From: Labrenzia sp. PHM005 | GTDB lineage: Bacteria; Pseudomonadota; Alphaproteobacteria; Rhizobiales; Stappiaceae | Assembly (NCBI RefSeq): GCF_006517275.1 | Contig: NZ_CP041191.1 | Coordinates: 2,413,001-2,477,000, forward strand | DNA: 64,000 nucleotides | Direction: 5' to 3' | Part shown: positions 8,993 through 17,925 of the stretch, one piece after another | Position numbering within the stretch: position 1 is the stretch's first letter | How the letters are laid out: every line of letters begins with the position of its first letter | Notes under the pieces: model-generated | Database searches by the model: none | Seen by the model: only the letters and a program-made list of their open reading frames with translations | What the model was told of the DNA's origin: nothing | Made by a program: the position numbers and the translations under genes

Positions 8993-9892
8993 ATGACTAG
9001 AATCAGTATTGAGCAACTGAAGACATTCCTCGAAGTTGTGCGTTTGGGTGGGATGCGAAAAGCGGCCGTGTCATTAAATCTGACCCAGCCCACTGTAACA
9101 GCCAGGATCAAGACCCTAGAAGACGCGCTTGCTTGCGAATTGCTGGAACGGAGCCCAGGCGGTCTAAAGCTGACCAAACGGGGTGAGCTTTTATTAGCTC
9201 ATGCCGAGAAAATCGAACGTTTGACGGAACTGGTCGACCGGGATGTTGTCGATCCTGCGGGTGTGGAGCGCCGGCTGCGGCTTGGCATTGCCGAGACGAT
9301 TGCCCAATCCTGGCTGCCTGATTTCGTCGCCCAACTGCATCGCAAATATCCAAAGCTTGAGATTGATCTGAACGTCGATATCTCTACTAATTTGCGCAGC
9401 GGCATTCTCAATCGGGAATTTGACTTGGCAATCCTGTTGGGGCCTGTCTCTGAGTACACGGTCGAAAACATTGAATTACCCGGTTTTGATTTGGCCTGGT
9501 ACGCGGCCGCAAATGCAACGGTAGATACAGACCCTCTTCACCATTTGTCTCGCCCGGTGCTCACTTATGCGCGCAACACCCGGCCATACCGTGAACTGAA
9601 GGACTTGCTGTTTGAGCATGTCGGTCCTGACGTGTCGCTGTTTCCCTCTTCGTCTCTGTCGGCGTGTTTCCGTCTGGTGGAAGCGGATCTCGGAGTGGCC
9701 GCATTGCCGCGTGCCCTTGGTCAGCCCCTAGTGGAAGAGAACCGGGTACGTGAATTTGACCCGGGATTTGCGCCCAGTCCTTTGCGTTTTTCTGCGTCGT
9801 TTCTCGGAGAACCGCGCAGCCATATCGTCGAGACTGCTGCGCAAGTGGCATACGAAGTTGCTGTACACTATTTGAGTGATAAAAAAACCTGA
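8993..9892 (+). CDS. LysR family transcriptional regulator
   Basis: A 299-residue LysR-type regulator. The winged helix-turn-helix lies at about residues 4-62 (LKTFLEVVRLGGMRKAAVSL, then LTQPTVTARIKTLEDAL) and is followed by a ligand-binding domain with the two-lobe pattern typical of the family. It sits upstream of, and on the same strand as, the DUF1445-TRAP-DUF2848 operon, starting 76 bases before that operon's first gene. It is therefore a likely local activator that responds to the imported compound. The gap upstream of 8993 contains a short tATGCGCATa palindrome that could belong to its own promoter. Confidence 0.93.
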   Translation: MTRISIEQLKTFLEVVRLGGMRKAAVSLNLTQPTVTARIKTLEDALACELLERSPGGLKLTKRGELLLAHAEKIERLTELVDRDVVDPAGVERRLRLGIAETIAQSWLPDFVAQLHRKYPKLEIDLNVDISTNLRSGILNREFDLAILLGPVSEYTVENIELPGFDLAWYAAANATVDTDPLHHLSRPVLTYARNTRPYRELKDLLFEHVGPDVSLFPSSSLSACFRLVEADLGVAALPRALGQPLVEENRVREFDPGFAPSPLRFSASFLGEPRSHIVETAAQVAYEVAVHYLSDKKT

Positions 9893-9968
9893 TCACTTTT
9901 GAACAAAAAATTCAATTTGATTTTATATCCTCCGCTTGAGACCTTGCGTCCAACAATTGGGGGACACA

Positions 9969-10784
9969 GTGTCTGTAAGTTATCAGAACCTGAAAACGCA
10001 AACGCTCGATGATGTTCGCGCTGCCATTCGTGCAGGGACCTATGCGTCCCACACCGCTGGATTGGGCCAGGGGCGCTTGCAGGCCAACCTTGCAATCCTT
10101 CCCGAAGCCTATGCTCTCGACTTTATGCGGTACTGCCAGAGAAACCCAAAGCCGTGCCCCTTGGTCGGCGTATCCGACACGGGCAATCCATTCATATCCA
10201 CTCTTGGCAAACGGTTAGATGTTCGGGCGGATGTTCCTGCTTATAATATCTATCGGGATGGCAAGCTGGCAGGCTCGGCCACCGACATATCCGAAATCTG
10301 GCAGGACGATCTCGTTGCCTTTGCGATCGGATGTTCGTTCACATTCGAAAACGCCTTGCAGCGCGCGGGAATTGATGTTTGGCACATCACCAACAACACG
10401 ACTGTGCCGATGTACCGTTCCAATCTTCAAACGATCCCAGCCGGCCCGTTTGCCGGTGAGATGGTCGTTTCAATGCGGGCAATTCCCAATGACCGCCTAG
10501 GTGAAGCGAACGCGATCTCAGATCGGTTTCCTTACGCGCACGGCGCACCGGTTTCCTGGGGCGATCCCTCGAAGATCGGTATTACCGATATTGAAAGACC
10601 TGATTGGGGTGACCCGGCCCCGGTTCCGGAAGGATTTACGCCGGTTTTCTGGGCGTGTGGCGTGACGCCGCAAGTTGCGATCGAAAACGCGCGTTTGCCG
10701 ATTTGCATCACCCACAAACCCGGGCACATGTTGATCACCGATGTGGCCGAGGACGCAGAAGTCCCGGTCTTGAAGCAAGACTGA
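9969..10784 (+). CDS. DUF1445 putative hydro-lyase / D-glutamate cyclase family
   Basis: A protein of about 271 residues of the DUF1445 family (Pfam D-glut_cyclase; annotated as putative hydro-lyase). The family start (LDDVRAAIRAGTYASHTAGL) and the conserved segments AFAIGCSFTFENAL, TNNTTVPMYRSNL and FWACGVTPQVAIENARLP are all present, the last two being the best conserved part of the family. I chose the GTG at 9969, preceded by GGGGGA, over a TTG at 9936. Members act on hydroxy/amino acids or on 5-oxoproline-type compounds, so the enzyme probably processes the solute brought in by the adjacent TRAP transporter. Confidence 0.88.
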   Translation: MSVSYQNLKTQTLDDVRAAIRAGTYASHTAGLGQGRLQANLAILPEAYALDFMRYCQRNPKPCPLVGVSDTGNPFISTLGKRLDVRADVPAYNIYRDGKLAGSATDISEIWQDDLVAFAIGCSFTFENALQRAGIDVWHITNNTTVPMYRSNLQTIPAGPFAGEMVVSMRAIPNDRLGEANAISDRFPYAHGAPVSWGDPSKIGITDIERPDWGDPAPVPEGFTPVFWACGVTPQVAIENARLPICITHKPGHMLITDVAEDAEVPVLKQD

Positions 10785-10808
10785 ACGACCCTCAGCAAGG
10801 AGACTACC

Positions 10809-11843
10809 ATGAACCGCATGCTTACGTTTCTCGCCGCAACCACGATCCTGGCGACGCCAGCCATAGCCGAAGAGCTTTCGGTTGTCGGCAGTTGGTCGGG
10901 CCTGCCGCTTCACAAGCAATATGAGGCTCCTTTCTGGAGCGAGACACTTCCGGAAGCTTCCGGCGGTAAAATCAATGTATCGCTGACAACCCACAACCAG
11001 ATGAATCTCGGCGTCGCCGACGTATTTCGTTTGCTTGGTGATGGGGTCTACGATGTCGGTATGACCGTTGCCGACTACGCGGTTGCCGATGCGCCCGAAC
11101 TGGAAGGTCTTGATGTGCCTCTTCTAGCGCTGAATGCGGACGACGCCCGTGCGATGGTCGATGCCGCGCGCCCAATGGTGGCAGATATCTACCGCGACCG
11201 TTTCAACAGCCATGTTCTGGCAATTGCTCCTTATCCGCCGCAGGTGGTTTTCTGTAATGCTGAGGTCGCCAGCTTGGCCGACCTTGAAGGGCTCAAGATC
11301 CGGGCCTCAGGCCGCATGACAGCGAAGTTTCTGGAAGCGCTGGGCGCCGAAGGCGTCAATGTGTCATTCTCCGAAGTTCCAGGTGCCCTGCAAAAGGGTG
11401 TCGTCGATTGCGCGGTGACGGGCGCAGGATCCGGATATTCAGCCGGCTGGTGGGAAGTCTCCACGCATCTCATGCCGATCCCGCTTGGCGGCTGGGACAG
11501 TGTCGTGACTGCAGTCAATTTGGACAAGTGGAACGGTCTGGATGCGGACACGCAGGCGCTCATCAGCGAGCAGGTCAAGACCAATTTTGAAGCCCCAGCA
11601 TGGGCAAGCGCCCAAGATGCGCTGGTCAATGACATTGCCTGCCTGACCGGTAAAGGCGAATGCCCCATAGGGGAAGCGCGCAATATGGTCTTGGTCGATG
11701 TGTCAGACGCTGATTTCGCTAAGGCGCGGGACGTTCTGGTGAGCGAAGTTCTGCCGGATTGGGCAAGCCGTGCAGGTGGCGATTGGGCCGACCGCTGGAA
11801 CGCTTCGGTTGGTAAAACCGTCGGCGTTACAATCGCAAACTAA
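10809..11843 (+). CDS. TRAP transporter solute-binding protein (DctP type)
   Basis: A 344-residue secreted protein with a cleavable signal peptide (about residues 1-21, ending ATPAIAEE). It has the TRAP P-subunit pattern: LLGDGVYDVGMTVADY in lobe 1 and LEGLKIRASGRMTAKFLEALGA with the conserved carboxylate-binding arginine. An AAGGAGACTACC ribosome site precedes the ATG. It binds a carboxylate-containing solute in the periplasm and hands it to the DctQM membrane unit encoded next. Two cysteines near the C-terminus (ACLTGKGEC) probably form a disulfide. Confidence 0.95.
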   Translation: MNRMLTFLAATTILATPAIAEELSVVGSWSGLPLHKQYEAPFWSETLPEASGGKINVSLTTHNQMNLGVADVFRLLGDGVYDVGMTVADYAVADAPELEGLDVPLLALNADDARAMVDAARPMVADIYRDRFNSHVLAIAPYPPQVVFCNAEVASLADLEGLKIRASGRMTAKFLEALGAEGVNVSFSEVPGALQKGVVDCAVTGAGSGYSAGWWEVSTHLMPIPLGGWDSVVTAVNLDKWNGLDADTQALISEQVKTNFEAPAWASAQDALVNDIACLTGKGECPIGEARNMVLVDVSDADFAKARDVLVSEVLPDWASRAGGDWADRWNASVGKTVGVTIAN

Positions 11844-11864
11844 TCGTTAGAACCAGAGGGCCCC

Positions 11865-12413
11865 ATGGAAGAAAATGTCTTGAACAGTTTGCGTCAATGG
11901 AACCGGCGCATTGCCATCCTGACCGGATTTGGTCTGTTGGTCTGTGCGGCTGTGGTGCTCATTGACATTGTACTTCGGCAATTCGGGGCTTCCTTTGGCG
12001 GTACAGACGAAATCTCAGGCTATGTGATGGCCATCGCCACCTCTTGGGGTATGGCCTTCACATTGCTTGAACTCGGGCACGTGCGTATCGACATCCTGCG
12101 CGCCCGAACACATGGGCTTGCGCGGGCACTTTTTGATCTGTTTTCCTTGGCGGTGCTTGCTGGAACGGTGACCTTGATTGCCTGGCGATGCTGGCCAGTC
12201 CTGGCTAGATCCCTTGCAAATTCCTCCCGTGCCAACACACCCCTTGAAACACCGCTTGCATGGGTGCAGGCACCGTGGTTCGCCGGGTGGGTCTGGTTTG
12301 CCGCCGTCGCATGGCTCACCGTCGTTCTTGCGGGAATCCTGATCTTCAAACGAAAGCTTGATAAGAGCGAACAGGCCATCGGCGCCTATGCTGAAGTGGA
12401 GCAGGCTCAGTGA
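11865..12413 (+). CDS. TRAP transporter small permease (DctQ type)
   Basis: A 182-residue protein with four predicted membrane segments (about residues 15-37, 48-66, 83-105 and 135-157) and the family signature around TDEISGYVMAIATSWGMAFTLLELGHVRID. It is the small membrane subunit of the Na+-coupled TRAP importer. Its stop overlaps the GTG start of the large permease by four bases (GTGA), the usual coupling in TRAP operons. Confidence 0.94.
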   Translation: MEENVLNSLRQWNRRIAILTGFGLLVCAAVVLIDIVLRQFGASFGGTDEISGYVMAIATSWGMAFTLLELGHVRIDILRARTHGLARALFDLFSLAVLAGTVTLIAWRCWPVLARSLANSSRANTPLETPLAWVQAPWFAGWVWFAAVAWLTVVLAGILIFKRKLDKSEQAIGAYAEVEQAQ

Positions 12414-13696
12414 TTGTTTATCTTTCTGCGGGTTTGCTTGGTCTGTTGGCCATGTCGATCCCTGTCGGGATCGTGCTCTTTCTGCTCGGCTTCGGCATCG
12501 ATGTTTTCTTTAGCCCGTTTCCGCTTATTCGCGGCCTTGGCAATCAGGTCTGGTCGACCTCCAACAATGCCACACTGATCGCGATCCCTTTCTTTGTTTT
12601 GCTGGGTGAAATCCTGGTGCGGTCCGGCATTGCCGCACGCACCTATGCAGCTCTCGACCGATGGGTGAGCTGGCTCCCGGGCGGATTGGTGCATGCGAAC
12701 ATCGCAACGGCCACCATGTTCTCCGCAACGTCCGGCTCCTCCGTTGCAACGGCGGCCACTGTCGCAACCGTTGCAATGCCCCAAGCGGAGAAACTGGGAT
12801 ATGACCCCAAGCTGTTTTCCGGCGCGATTGCCGCCGGCGGCACACTGGGCATCATGATCCCACCGTCGATTAACTTGATTGTCTACGGGTTTTTAACCCA
12901 GACTTCGATCCCGCAGCTTTTTCTAGCGGGCCTGATACCCGGGATCGGACTTGCCATCGGCTTCATGCTGATCACCGCAGTCATCTGCCTGATGCAGCCG
13001 TCACTCGGTGGGGAGCGGCGGGTGTTCGGTCTTACCGACATGCTCGGCTCGCTGGTGCAATTGGTACCGATCTTTCTTCTGTTCACCGCCATTATCGGCA
13101 GTATCTATCAAGGCTGGGCAACGCCCACCGAGGCGGCAGCCGTCGGAGTTGCCGGCGCGATCGCGATCGCTGCTCTGTTCGGCGGGATCAGCTACAGGAT
13201 GTTCGCAGAAAGCATCATTGGCACAGTCAAGATCACGTCCATGATCATGTTGGTTGTCATCGGCGCATCGTTCCTGAATTTCACATTGGCGTCCGCAGGT
13301 CTGGGCCGGGAGTTGCAAGGCTTTCTCGACGGGTTGGGTCTGTCGCCCATGGGCACCATTTTCGTTGTGGTGCTGATCTACATCGTATTGGGGTTCTTCA
13401 TCGAAACCCTTTCTCTGATGGTCGTGACCATTCCGATCATCGTGCCGCTTGTGGTGGCACAGGGCTTTGATCCGATCTGGTTCGGGATCCTGATGATCGT
13501 GCTCATCGAAATGGCTCTGATCACACCCCCTGTCGGTCTCAATCTCTATGTTGTTCAAGGGGCCCGGCGCTCTGGAAAAATGAGCGAAGTCATGCTTGGC
13601 GCCGTTCCATACGTGATCGCGATGTTGTTGATGGTGGCAGCACTGATTGCATTCCCCGGCATAGCGCTGTTTTTGCCATCAATCCTTGGAGGATAA
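12410..13696 (+). CDS. TRAP transporter large permease (DctM type)
   Basis: A 428-residue polytopic membrane protein with the DctM landmarks: a first membrane segment with LLAMSIPVGIVLFLLGF, TMFSATSGSSVATAATVATVAMP near residue 105, GGTLGIMIPPSINLIVYGF near 145, and a C-terminal ITPPVGLNLYVVQG. It forms the Na+-driven transport channel together with DctQ and receives solute from the binding protein at 10809-11843. GTG start overlapping the DctQ stop. Confidence 0.96.
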   Translation: MIVYLSAGLLGLLAMSIPVGIVLFLLGFGIDVFFSPFPLIRGLGNQVWSTSNNATLIAIPFFVLLGEILVRSGIAARTYAALDRWVSWLPGGLVHANIATATMFSATSGSSVATAATVATVAMPQAEKLGYDPKLFSGAIAAGGTLGIMIPPSINLIVYGFLTQTSIPQLFLAGLIPGIGLAIGFMLITAVICLMQPSLGGERRVFGLTDMLGSLVQLVPIFLLFTAIIGSIYQGWATPTEAAAVGVAGAIAIAALFGGISYRMFAESIIGTVKITSMIMLVVIGASFLNFTLASAGLGRELQGFLDGLGLSPMGTIFVVVLIYIVLGFFIETLSLMVVTIPIIVPLVVAQGFDPIWFGILMIVLIEMALITPPVGLNLYVVQGARRSGKMSEVMLGAVPYVIAMLLMVAALIAFPGIALFLPSILGG

Positions 13697-13699
13697 GAC

Positions 13700-14353
13700 G
13701 TGCAGTTTTTTCACGGCGACACGCCCCTCGATTGCCCTGTCGAGCAAGTAATCGTTGCGGGGTGGACCGGGCGGGACAAGGACGCCGTCGACCATCATAT
13801 TCAGGAACTTGCCGAGCTCGGCATTGCTCCGCCATCACAGACGCCTCTGTTTTACCGGGTGTCGGAAAACTGTCTCGTTCAGACGTCGCATATTCAGGTA
13901 CTGGGAAAGGCATCGTCTGGCGAGGCTGAGCCGCTACTTTTGCAGAGTGACGGCGAAGTATGGCTCGGCCTCGCCTCCGATCACACCGACCGGGAGCTGG
14001 AAGCCATCTCGGTTGCCGCTTCCAAACAAGCTTGCCCCAAGCCGGTATCCAATCAGCTGTGGAGGTTTAAGGACGTCGCGGATCATCTGGATGATTTGAT
14101 TTTACGCTGTCAGATCGAAGAGGGTGGGGAGTGGGTACCTTATCAGGAAGGACCGCTCGCCCGTATCCTGCCGCTTGGCAGTTTGATTGAAAAATCAAAG
14201 TTTTCCAATAACAGCGCAATGCTGTGCGGTACGTTGCCGGCGATTGGTTCGATCCGACCAGCAAGGTCCTATCGTATGGAGCTCTTTGACCCTCACCTGA
14301 AGCGGACCATTCGATTGGAATACAAGGTCGAGGAACTGCCGATTATAGTGTGA
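13700..14353 (+). CDS. DUF2848 family protein
   Basis: A 217-residue protein of the DUF2848 family, with a GTG start three bases after the DctM stop and a GGAGG element within the end of dctM. The family pattern is visible in VIVAGWTGRDKDAVDHHIQELAELGI, the PLFYRVS segment and EVWLGLASDHTDRELEA. DUF2848 proteins are remotely like fumarylacetoacetate hydrolases and often sit in operons with hydro-lyase-like or hydantoinase-like enzymes and TRAP/ABC uptake genes. It most likely acts in breakdown of the compound imported by this TRAP system; the reaction is unknown. Confidence 0.85.
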   Translation: MQFFHGDTPLDCPVEQVIVAGWTGRDKDAVDHHIQELAELGIAPPSQTPLFYRVSENCLVQTSHIQVLGKASSGEAEPLLLQSDGEVWLGLASDHTDRELEAISVAASKQACPKPVSNQLWRFKDVADHLDDLILRCQIEEGGEWVPYQEGPLARILPLGSLIEKSKFSNNSAMLCGTLPAIGSIRPARSYRMELFDPHLKRTIRLEYKVEELPIIV

Positions 14354-14702
14354 GAAACCTTTTGTTATGTTGGTGTCTTTGCTTATGAAGGTAAGCTGGC
14401 TTGGACCATGTAAACGAACATTCATGTATTTATCGTTTTTCGACCGACTCTGAACGTTATCAGGTTGCGTTTCCAACAAGTTATATCTCGGCAAAATACG
14501 CGTTGCCTGTAGTGCCGATATCCAAGAAAAACTGCGTCAATGCGTTGACGATGTTACCTGGCGTCGTTGTGAAAACTAGTTGCGATGTCAATGAAATGAA
14601 TGTGCAGTATTGCGGAGCTTTTTCTAGGTCAACTTAAACGTATATCGGACACTCCGGCGAACCAGGAGTGTCCATCTGATACTGCCCAGAAGCACTCGTG
14701 CG
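14354..14702. other. Convergent intergenic region with one hairpin
   Basis: Region between the ends of the TRAP operon and the phosphodiesterase operon. It holds an inverted repeat at 14647-14673 (separate entry). An open frame at 14401-14637 has no ribosome site and no recognisable family, so I regard it as non-coding. Confidence 0.6.
14647..14673. terminator. Convergent terminator hairpin
   Basis: A perfect 9-bp inverted repeat (ggacactcc / ggagtgtcc) with a 9-nt loop lies between two convergent operons and is close to the 3' end of the phosphodiesterase gene. It could end transcription from either side; neither side has a long T-run. Confidence 0.6.
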
Positions 14703-15527
14703 TTAACGCACCATGGTGAGGCGATCCCAGTCCGCGTAATCGGGTGATCCCTCACGGCGGACGGTGCCCTCATATCCATATTCAATCATGTGGATCATGG
14801 TCGAGGTTTCCTCGGCGAGAACGACCGCATAACTTTCCGGAAGGTCAGATCCAGCGAGATTGCCCTTGTTGGCGAAATCTGGCCATCCGGCATGGTTGGT
14901 GCCGCGCGGTGCACTAAAGGGAACTCCGTGCAGGGAACCGGCCAGAGGCAGATGGCAATGCCCATGAAAGATATGCCGGATCTTGGCGGCATGCCGGGAG
15001 ACGACTTGGCCAAATCCGTCCGCGTCCTGAAGCATGATCTGGTCCATGGGTGCAATGCCGATAGGGACAGGGTTGTGGTGCATGAACAAAAACACCGGGG
15101 CAGTGGCTGCAGACAGCTCCCGATCGAGCCAGTCTTGCCGTTTGGAGCAATAAAAACCGGCATGAGTATCCGGTCCCCAGGTATCCAACAGAATTGCCGT
15201 TCCTTCACTCAGCGGAACAACCGTTTGAACAAAGCCGTTCTCGTCCGCGCCTTCCGGAAAAACAGACAGGAAAACGTCCCGCTCGTCGTGATTGCCAATG
15301 CATAAATGAATAGGGAGCGGGCATTCGGCGATTTCTGCTTTCAGGCGCAGATAATCGTCTTTGTCGCCCCAGTCAGAGAGGTCGCCGGTGATGAAAATGG
15401 CTTCGGCGTCGGGATGATGGGTTATGGCGTGACGAAGGGCTTTGCGGAAATTCTCATTCGGATCCCGTCCGGCAATCGTGTCCCCCGGTTTGGTCAAATG
15501 AATGTCCGTCAGTTGGAGAAGTTTCAT
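14703..15527 (-). CDS. Metallophosphodiesterase (GpdQ/CpdA-like)
   Basis: A 274-residue calcineurin-like phosphoesterase. Dinuclear-metal motifs are in order: QLTDIHL (D-x-H) near residue 7, FITGDLSDWGD (GD) near 48, IGNHDERD (GNHD) near 80, MHHNPVP near 150 and HIFHGHCHLP (GHxH) near 190. This architecture fits class III cyclic nucleotide phosphodiesterases and glycerophosphodiesterases such as GpdQ. It is the last gene of an operon with a UgpABCE-like importer, so the likely role is to hydrolyse an imported phosphodiester (for example glycerophosphodiesters) to a monoester or alcohol. No signal peptide is seen, so it acts in the cytoplasm. Confidence 0.9.
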   Translation of the reverse strand: MKLLQLTDIHLTKPGDTIAGRDPNENFRKALRHAITHHPDAEAIFITGDLSDWGDKDDYLRLKAEIAECPLPIHLCIGNHDERDVFLSVFPEGADENGFVQTVVPLSEGTAILLDTWGPDTHAGFYCSKRQDWLDRELSAATAPVFLFMHHNPVPIGIAPMDQIMLQDADGFGQVVSRHAAKIRHIFHGHCHLPLAGSLHGVPFSAPRGTNHAGWPDFANKGNLAGSDLPESYAVVLAEETSTMIHMIEYGYEGTVRREGSPDYADWDRLTMVR

Positions 15528-15561
15528 GTCTTCCTCCTTGGATTATTTTTGTGATGAAAAA

Positions 15562-15585
15562 CGCCGCCCGGTAGACCGGGCGGCG
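15562..15585 (-). terminator. Attenuating terminator between binding protein and phosphodiesterase genes
   Basis: A very strong 10-bp GC-rich stem (cgccgcccgg / ccgggcggcg, tetraloop) is followed on the minus strand by a TTTTT run. It lies inside the operon, so it probably lets only part of the transcripts continue into the phosphodiesterase gene and keeps the binding protein in excess. Confidence 0.8.
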
Positions 15586-15601
15586 CAAGAAGGAAGGTTG
15601 A

Positions 15602-16861
15602 TCAGTTGGACGGCAGAAGATCTGAAACTTCTTCGTCCAGCTGTTCTTGCAGCTCGGCCATGTCGTCGAATTCGCCGGTCACAATGCCTTCGATCCCGTC
15701 GTAGATGACCTGAGTGATCGCCAAGCCATTGTCACCCGGGTAAGCTTGCCAGTCGCGCAGCAGTGGCAATTGGCGAACGGCGGTCTCTTTGTTCGGGTTC
15801 TGCTGATAGAAATCCGCCAGGATGACTTCGTTGGCAGCCTTGTTCGGCGGCATGTAGCCTGTTGTCCGGGCAACGTCGGCAGCGCCTTCACCGGAGGTGA
15901 TGAATTTGAGCCATTCCCAGGCAGCGTTCAGGACCTTCGGATCTTCAGAAGAAGATACCAGCATGGCCGCGTTGCCGCCAGCTGGCAGGCCTTTAGGTCC
16001 AGATGCTTCGATGCCCGGATACTCGTTGGTCTTCAGCTCAAAATCGCCTTTGGCACGCTCAACGGCACCAAGCGCCGATGTCGACCAGAACATCATGCCG
16101 ATTTCACCAGCGGAGAAGGACGCAAGGGCCGCTTTCCACTCAATGTTCTGCATGTCGCAGCCGCGGAAGATGCCCTTCATTGTTTCCAGGGACTTCAGAC
16201 CTTCGTCGGAAGAAATCTGGAACGCATTGCCTTCCATTGTGGCTTTGTCCTGCGACCACATCAGAGCCTGCAGGAACCAGTTGCCGGTGATGTTCCAGCC
16301 CCAGAACATCGGGTTTTTGACGCCAGCATTATGGAGCTTGCCGCAAACTTCAACGACTTCGTCCCATGACTTCGGCAGGTCGGCAACAGATGTGATGCCT
16401 GCTTTCGCCATAACGTCCATGTTGTAGTAACCGACGGGCAGGGAGACAGAAAACGGCAGGCCGTAGATGTCGTCGTTAAACGAGCCGAGCTTGAGCATGG
16501 CATCGTGGTAACCGTCTTTTTCGAACGTCTCTTCCTTCAGGATGAAAGGCTCGAGCGACTTGGCAATTCCTTTTTCAACAAGGATTGCCTGACGGTTCAG
16601 ACCCTGCATGGTGACGTCCGGGAGCGTCCCGGCAACAGCTTCACGCAAGATGGTGTTGGTGCCGTCTTCGTAAGATTCGTATGTTGCCCGGATCTTCACT
16701 TCGATATGCGGAAACTGCTCGTTGAACTTCGGCAGGATCTTTTCGTACGTCACATCAAAAAGATGGGAATACGGGTAAGCGAATTCGATCGTTACTTTTT
16801 CGTCTGCATGTGCAGCGGAGGCTGCCAGCAGTAGTGCTATTGCGGTGAGGGTCTTTTTCAT
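15602..16861 (-). CDS. ABC transporter substrate-binding protein (family 1, UgpB-like)
   Basis: A secreted 419-residue solute-binding protein with a clear signal peptide (MKKTLTAIALLLAASAAHAD). The ATG at 16861 has AGAGTTCC just upstream and gives the correct N-terminus; a longer frame from 17206 is an artefact. The mature protein has family-1 extracellular binding features, for example the start VTIEFAYPYSH and PQVIYDGIEGI near the end. It feeds the CUT1-type permeases encoded upstream. The cluster with a phosphodiesterase and an UgpC-like ATPase points to glycerol-3-phosphate-like or phosphodiester ligands (inference). Confidence 0.92.
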   Translation of the reverse strand: MKKTLTAIALLLAASAAHADEKVTIEFAYPYSHLFDVTYEKILPKFNEQFPHIEVKIRATYESYEDGTNTILREAVAGTLPDVTMQGLNRQAILVEKGIAKSLEPFILKEETFEKDGYHDAMLKLGSFNDDIYGLPFSVSLPVGYYNMDVMAKAGITSVADLPKSWDEVVEVCGKLHNAGVKNPMFWGWNITGNWFLQALMWSQDKATMEGNAFQISSDEGLKSLETMKGIFRGCDMQNIEWKAALASFSAGEIGMMFWSTSALGAVERAKGDFELKTNEYPGIEASGPKGLPAGGNAAMLVSSSEDPKVLNAAWEWLKFITSGEGAADVARTTGYMPPNKAANEVILADFYQQNPNKETAVRQLPLLRDWQAYPGDNGLAITQVIYDGIEGIVTGEFDDMAELQEQLDEEVSDLLPSN

Positions 16862-16989
16862 GGAACTCTCCGTCTGTTGCCGTGGGAGTGGCTGGTCGCC
16901 AAACTCGTCCGCTCCCGGTTGATCCCCTCGCGGGATTTCGGTGATGGGGCTGCCCTTGGGCGGCCCCGCATGTTTTTGAGCTCTTTGGT

Positions 16990-17925
16990 CTATTTCATCC
17001 CGCTGAGCGTGATGCCTTCGATGAAACGTCTTTGAGCAATCAAGAAGGCCACGATCAGCGGCGCCACGATGATCGTTGCGGTCGCCATCATCGGCCCGAA
17101 GTTGTCGCCATCCGCATCGCCCTTGAATTCGCGCAAGCCAAGCGGTGGGGTGAACAGAGATCTGTCGCCGGTGATCACGATCCGTGGCCAGAAGTAATCG
17201 TTCCAATGCGCAACGACCGAGAAGATCGCAAAGGCCAAGAGGGCGGGGATCGCGGTCGGCAACATGACGTTCCAGATGATCGAGAATTCGTTCATGCCGT
17301 CCATCCTGGCCGCGTCGATGAGGTCATCCGGGACGGTCATGAAAAATTGGCGCATGAGGAAAATACCGAATACCGAGATCGTCCAGGGAATGATCAGCGC
17401 GGCATAGGTGTTGGTAAGCCCCACCTTGGCCAGCATGATGTAGAGTGGCAGCGCGATGGCATGGACTGGAATAAGCAGGCAGAACAGAACCAGTCCGAAG
17501 ACAGCTTCGCGCCCCCAGAACCTGAGTTTTGCCAGCGCATAGGCGCAGGGCAGTGCGACAAGGACCTGAATGAAGAAGATGGACGCTGTAACGATCACGC
17601 CGTTGAGGAGGTACCGGATGAGCGGCGCTTTCTCAAAAGCCGTGGTGTAGTTATAGATGACCGGTGTCACCATGCAGTCGGCGACATCCTTGCCGAGCTT
17701 GATGCAATAGTCGTCGCGGAATGCTTCCTGCGCGCCGAAGAACCCACCGATGTTCTGCATGATTTCGGCCGGGCTTTTGAAGCTGTAACTGACCATCACG
17801 TAGAACGGCAGCAGCACGATCAGGCTGCCGAAGATCAGGACCACATGCTTCAGGGTTTCTGCCGCGGAAAACCGGAAGGCTGGCAGGCCAACTGCGGTGG
17901 AAGAGGAAAGAGTTGTGTCGCTCAT
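16990..17925 (-). CDS. CUT1 ABC transporter permease (UgpE/MalG type)
   Basis: A 311-residue inner-membrane permease with six membrane segments. The EAA loop is in DDLIDAARMDGMNEFSIIWNVMLP (about residues 200-225). The ATG at 17925 overlaps the stop of the partner permease (ATGA), which fixes the start; a longer frame reaching 18192 is not real. The segment between the first two membrane helices is long and contains two cysteines (DDYCIKLGKDVADCM). It pairs with the gene at 17922-18842. Confidence 0.93.
   Translation of the reverse strand: MSDTTLSSSTAVGLPAFRFSAAETLKHVVLIFGSLIVLLPFYVMVSYSFKSPAEIMQNIGGFFGAQEAFRDDYCIKLGKDVADCMVTPVIYNYTTAFEKAPLIRYLLNGVIVTASIFFIQVLVALPCAYALAKLRFWGREAVFGLVLFCLLIPVHAIALPLYIMLAKVGLTNTYAALIIPWTISVFGIFLMRQFFMTVPDDLIDAARMDGMNEFSIIWNVMLPTAIPALLAFAIFSVVAHWNDYFWPRIVITGDRSLFTPPLGLREFKGDADGDNFGPMMATATIIVAPLIVAFLIAQRRFIEGITLSGMK

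Noticed and set aside
14401..14637. Small frame after the DUF2848 gene
   Set aside because: No ribosome site and no conserved pattern; lies in a convergent intergenic region.
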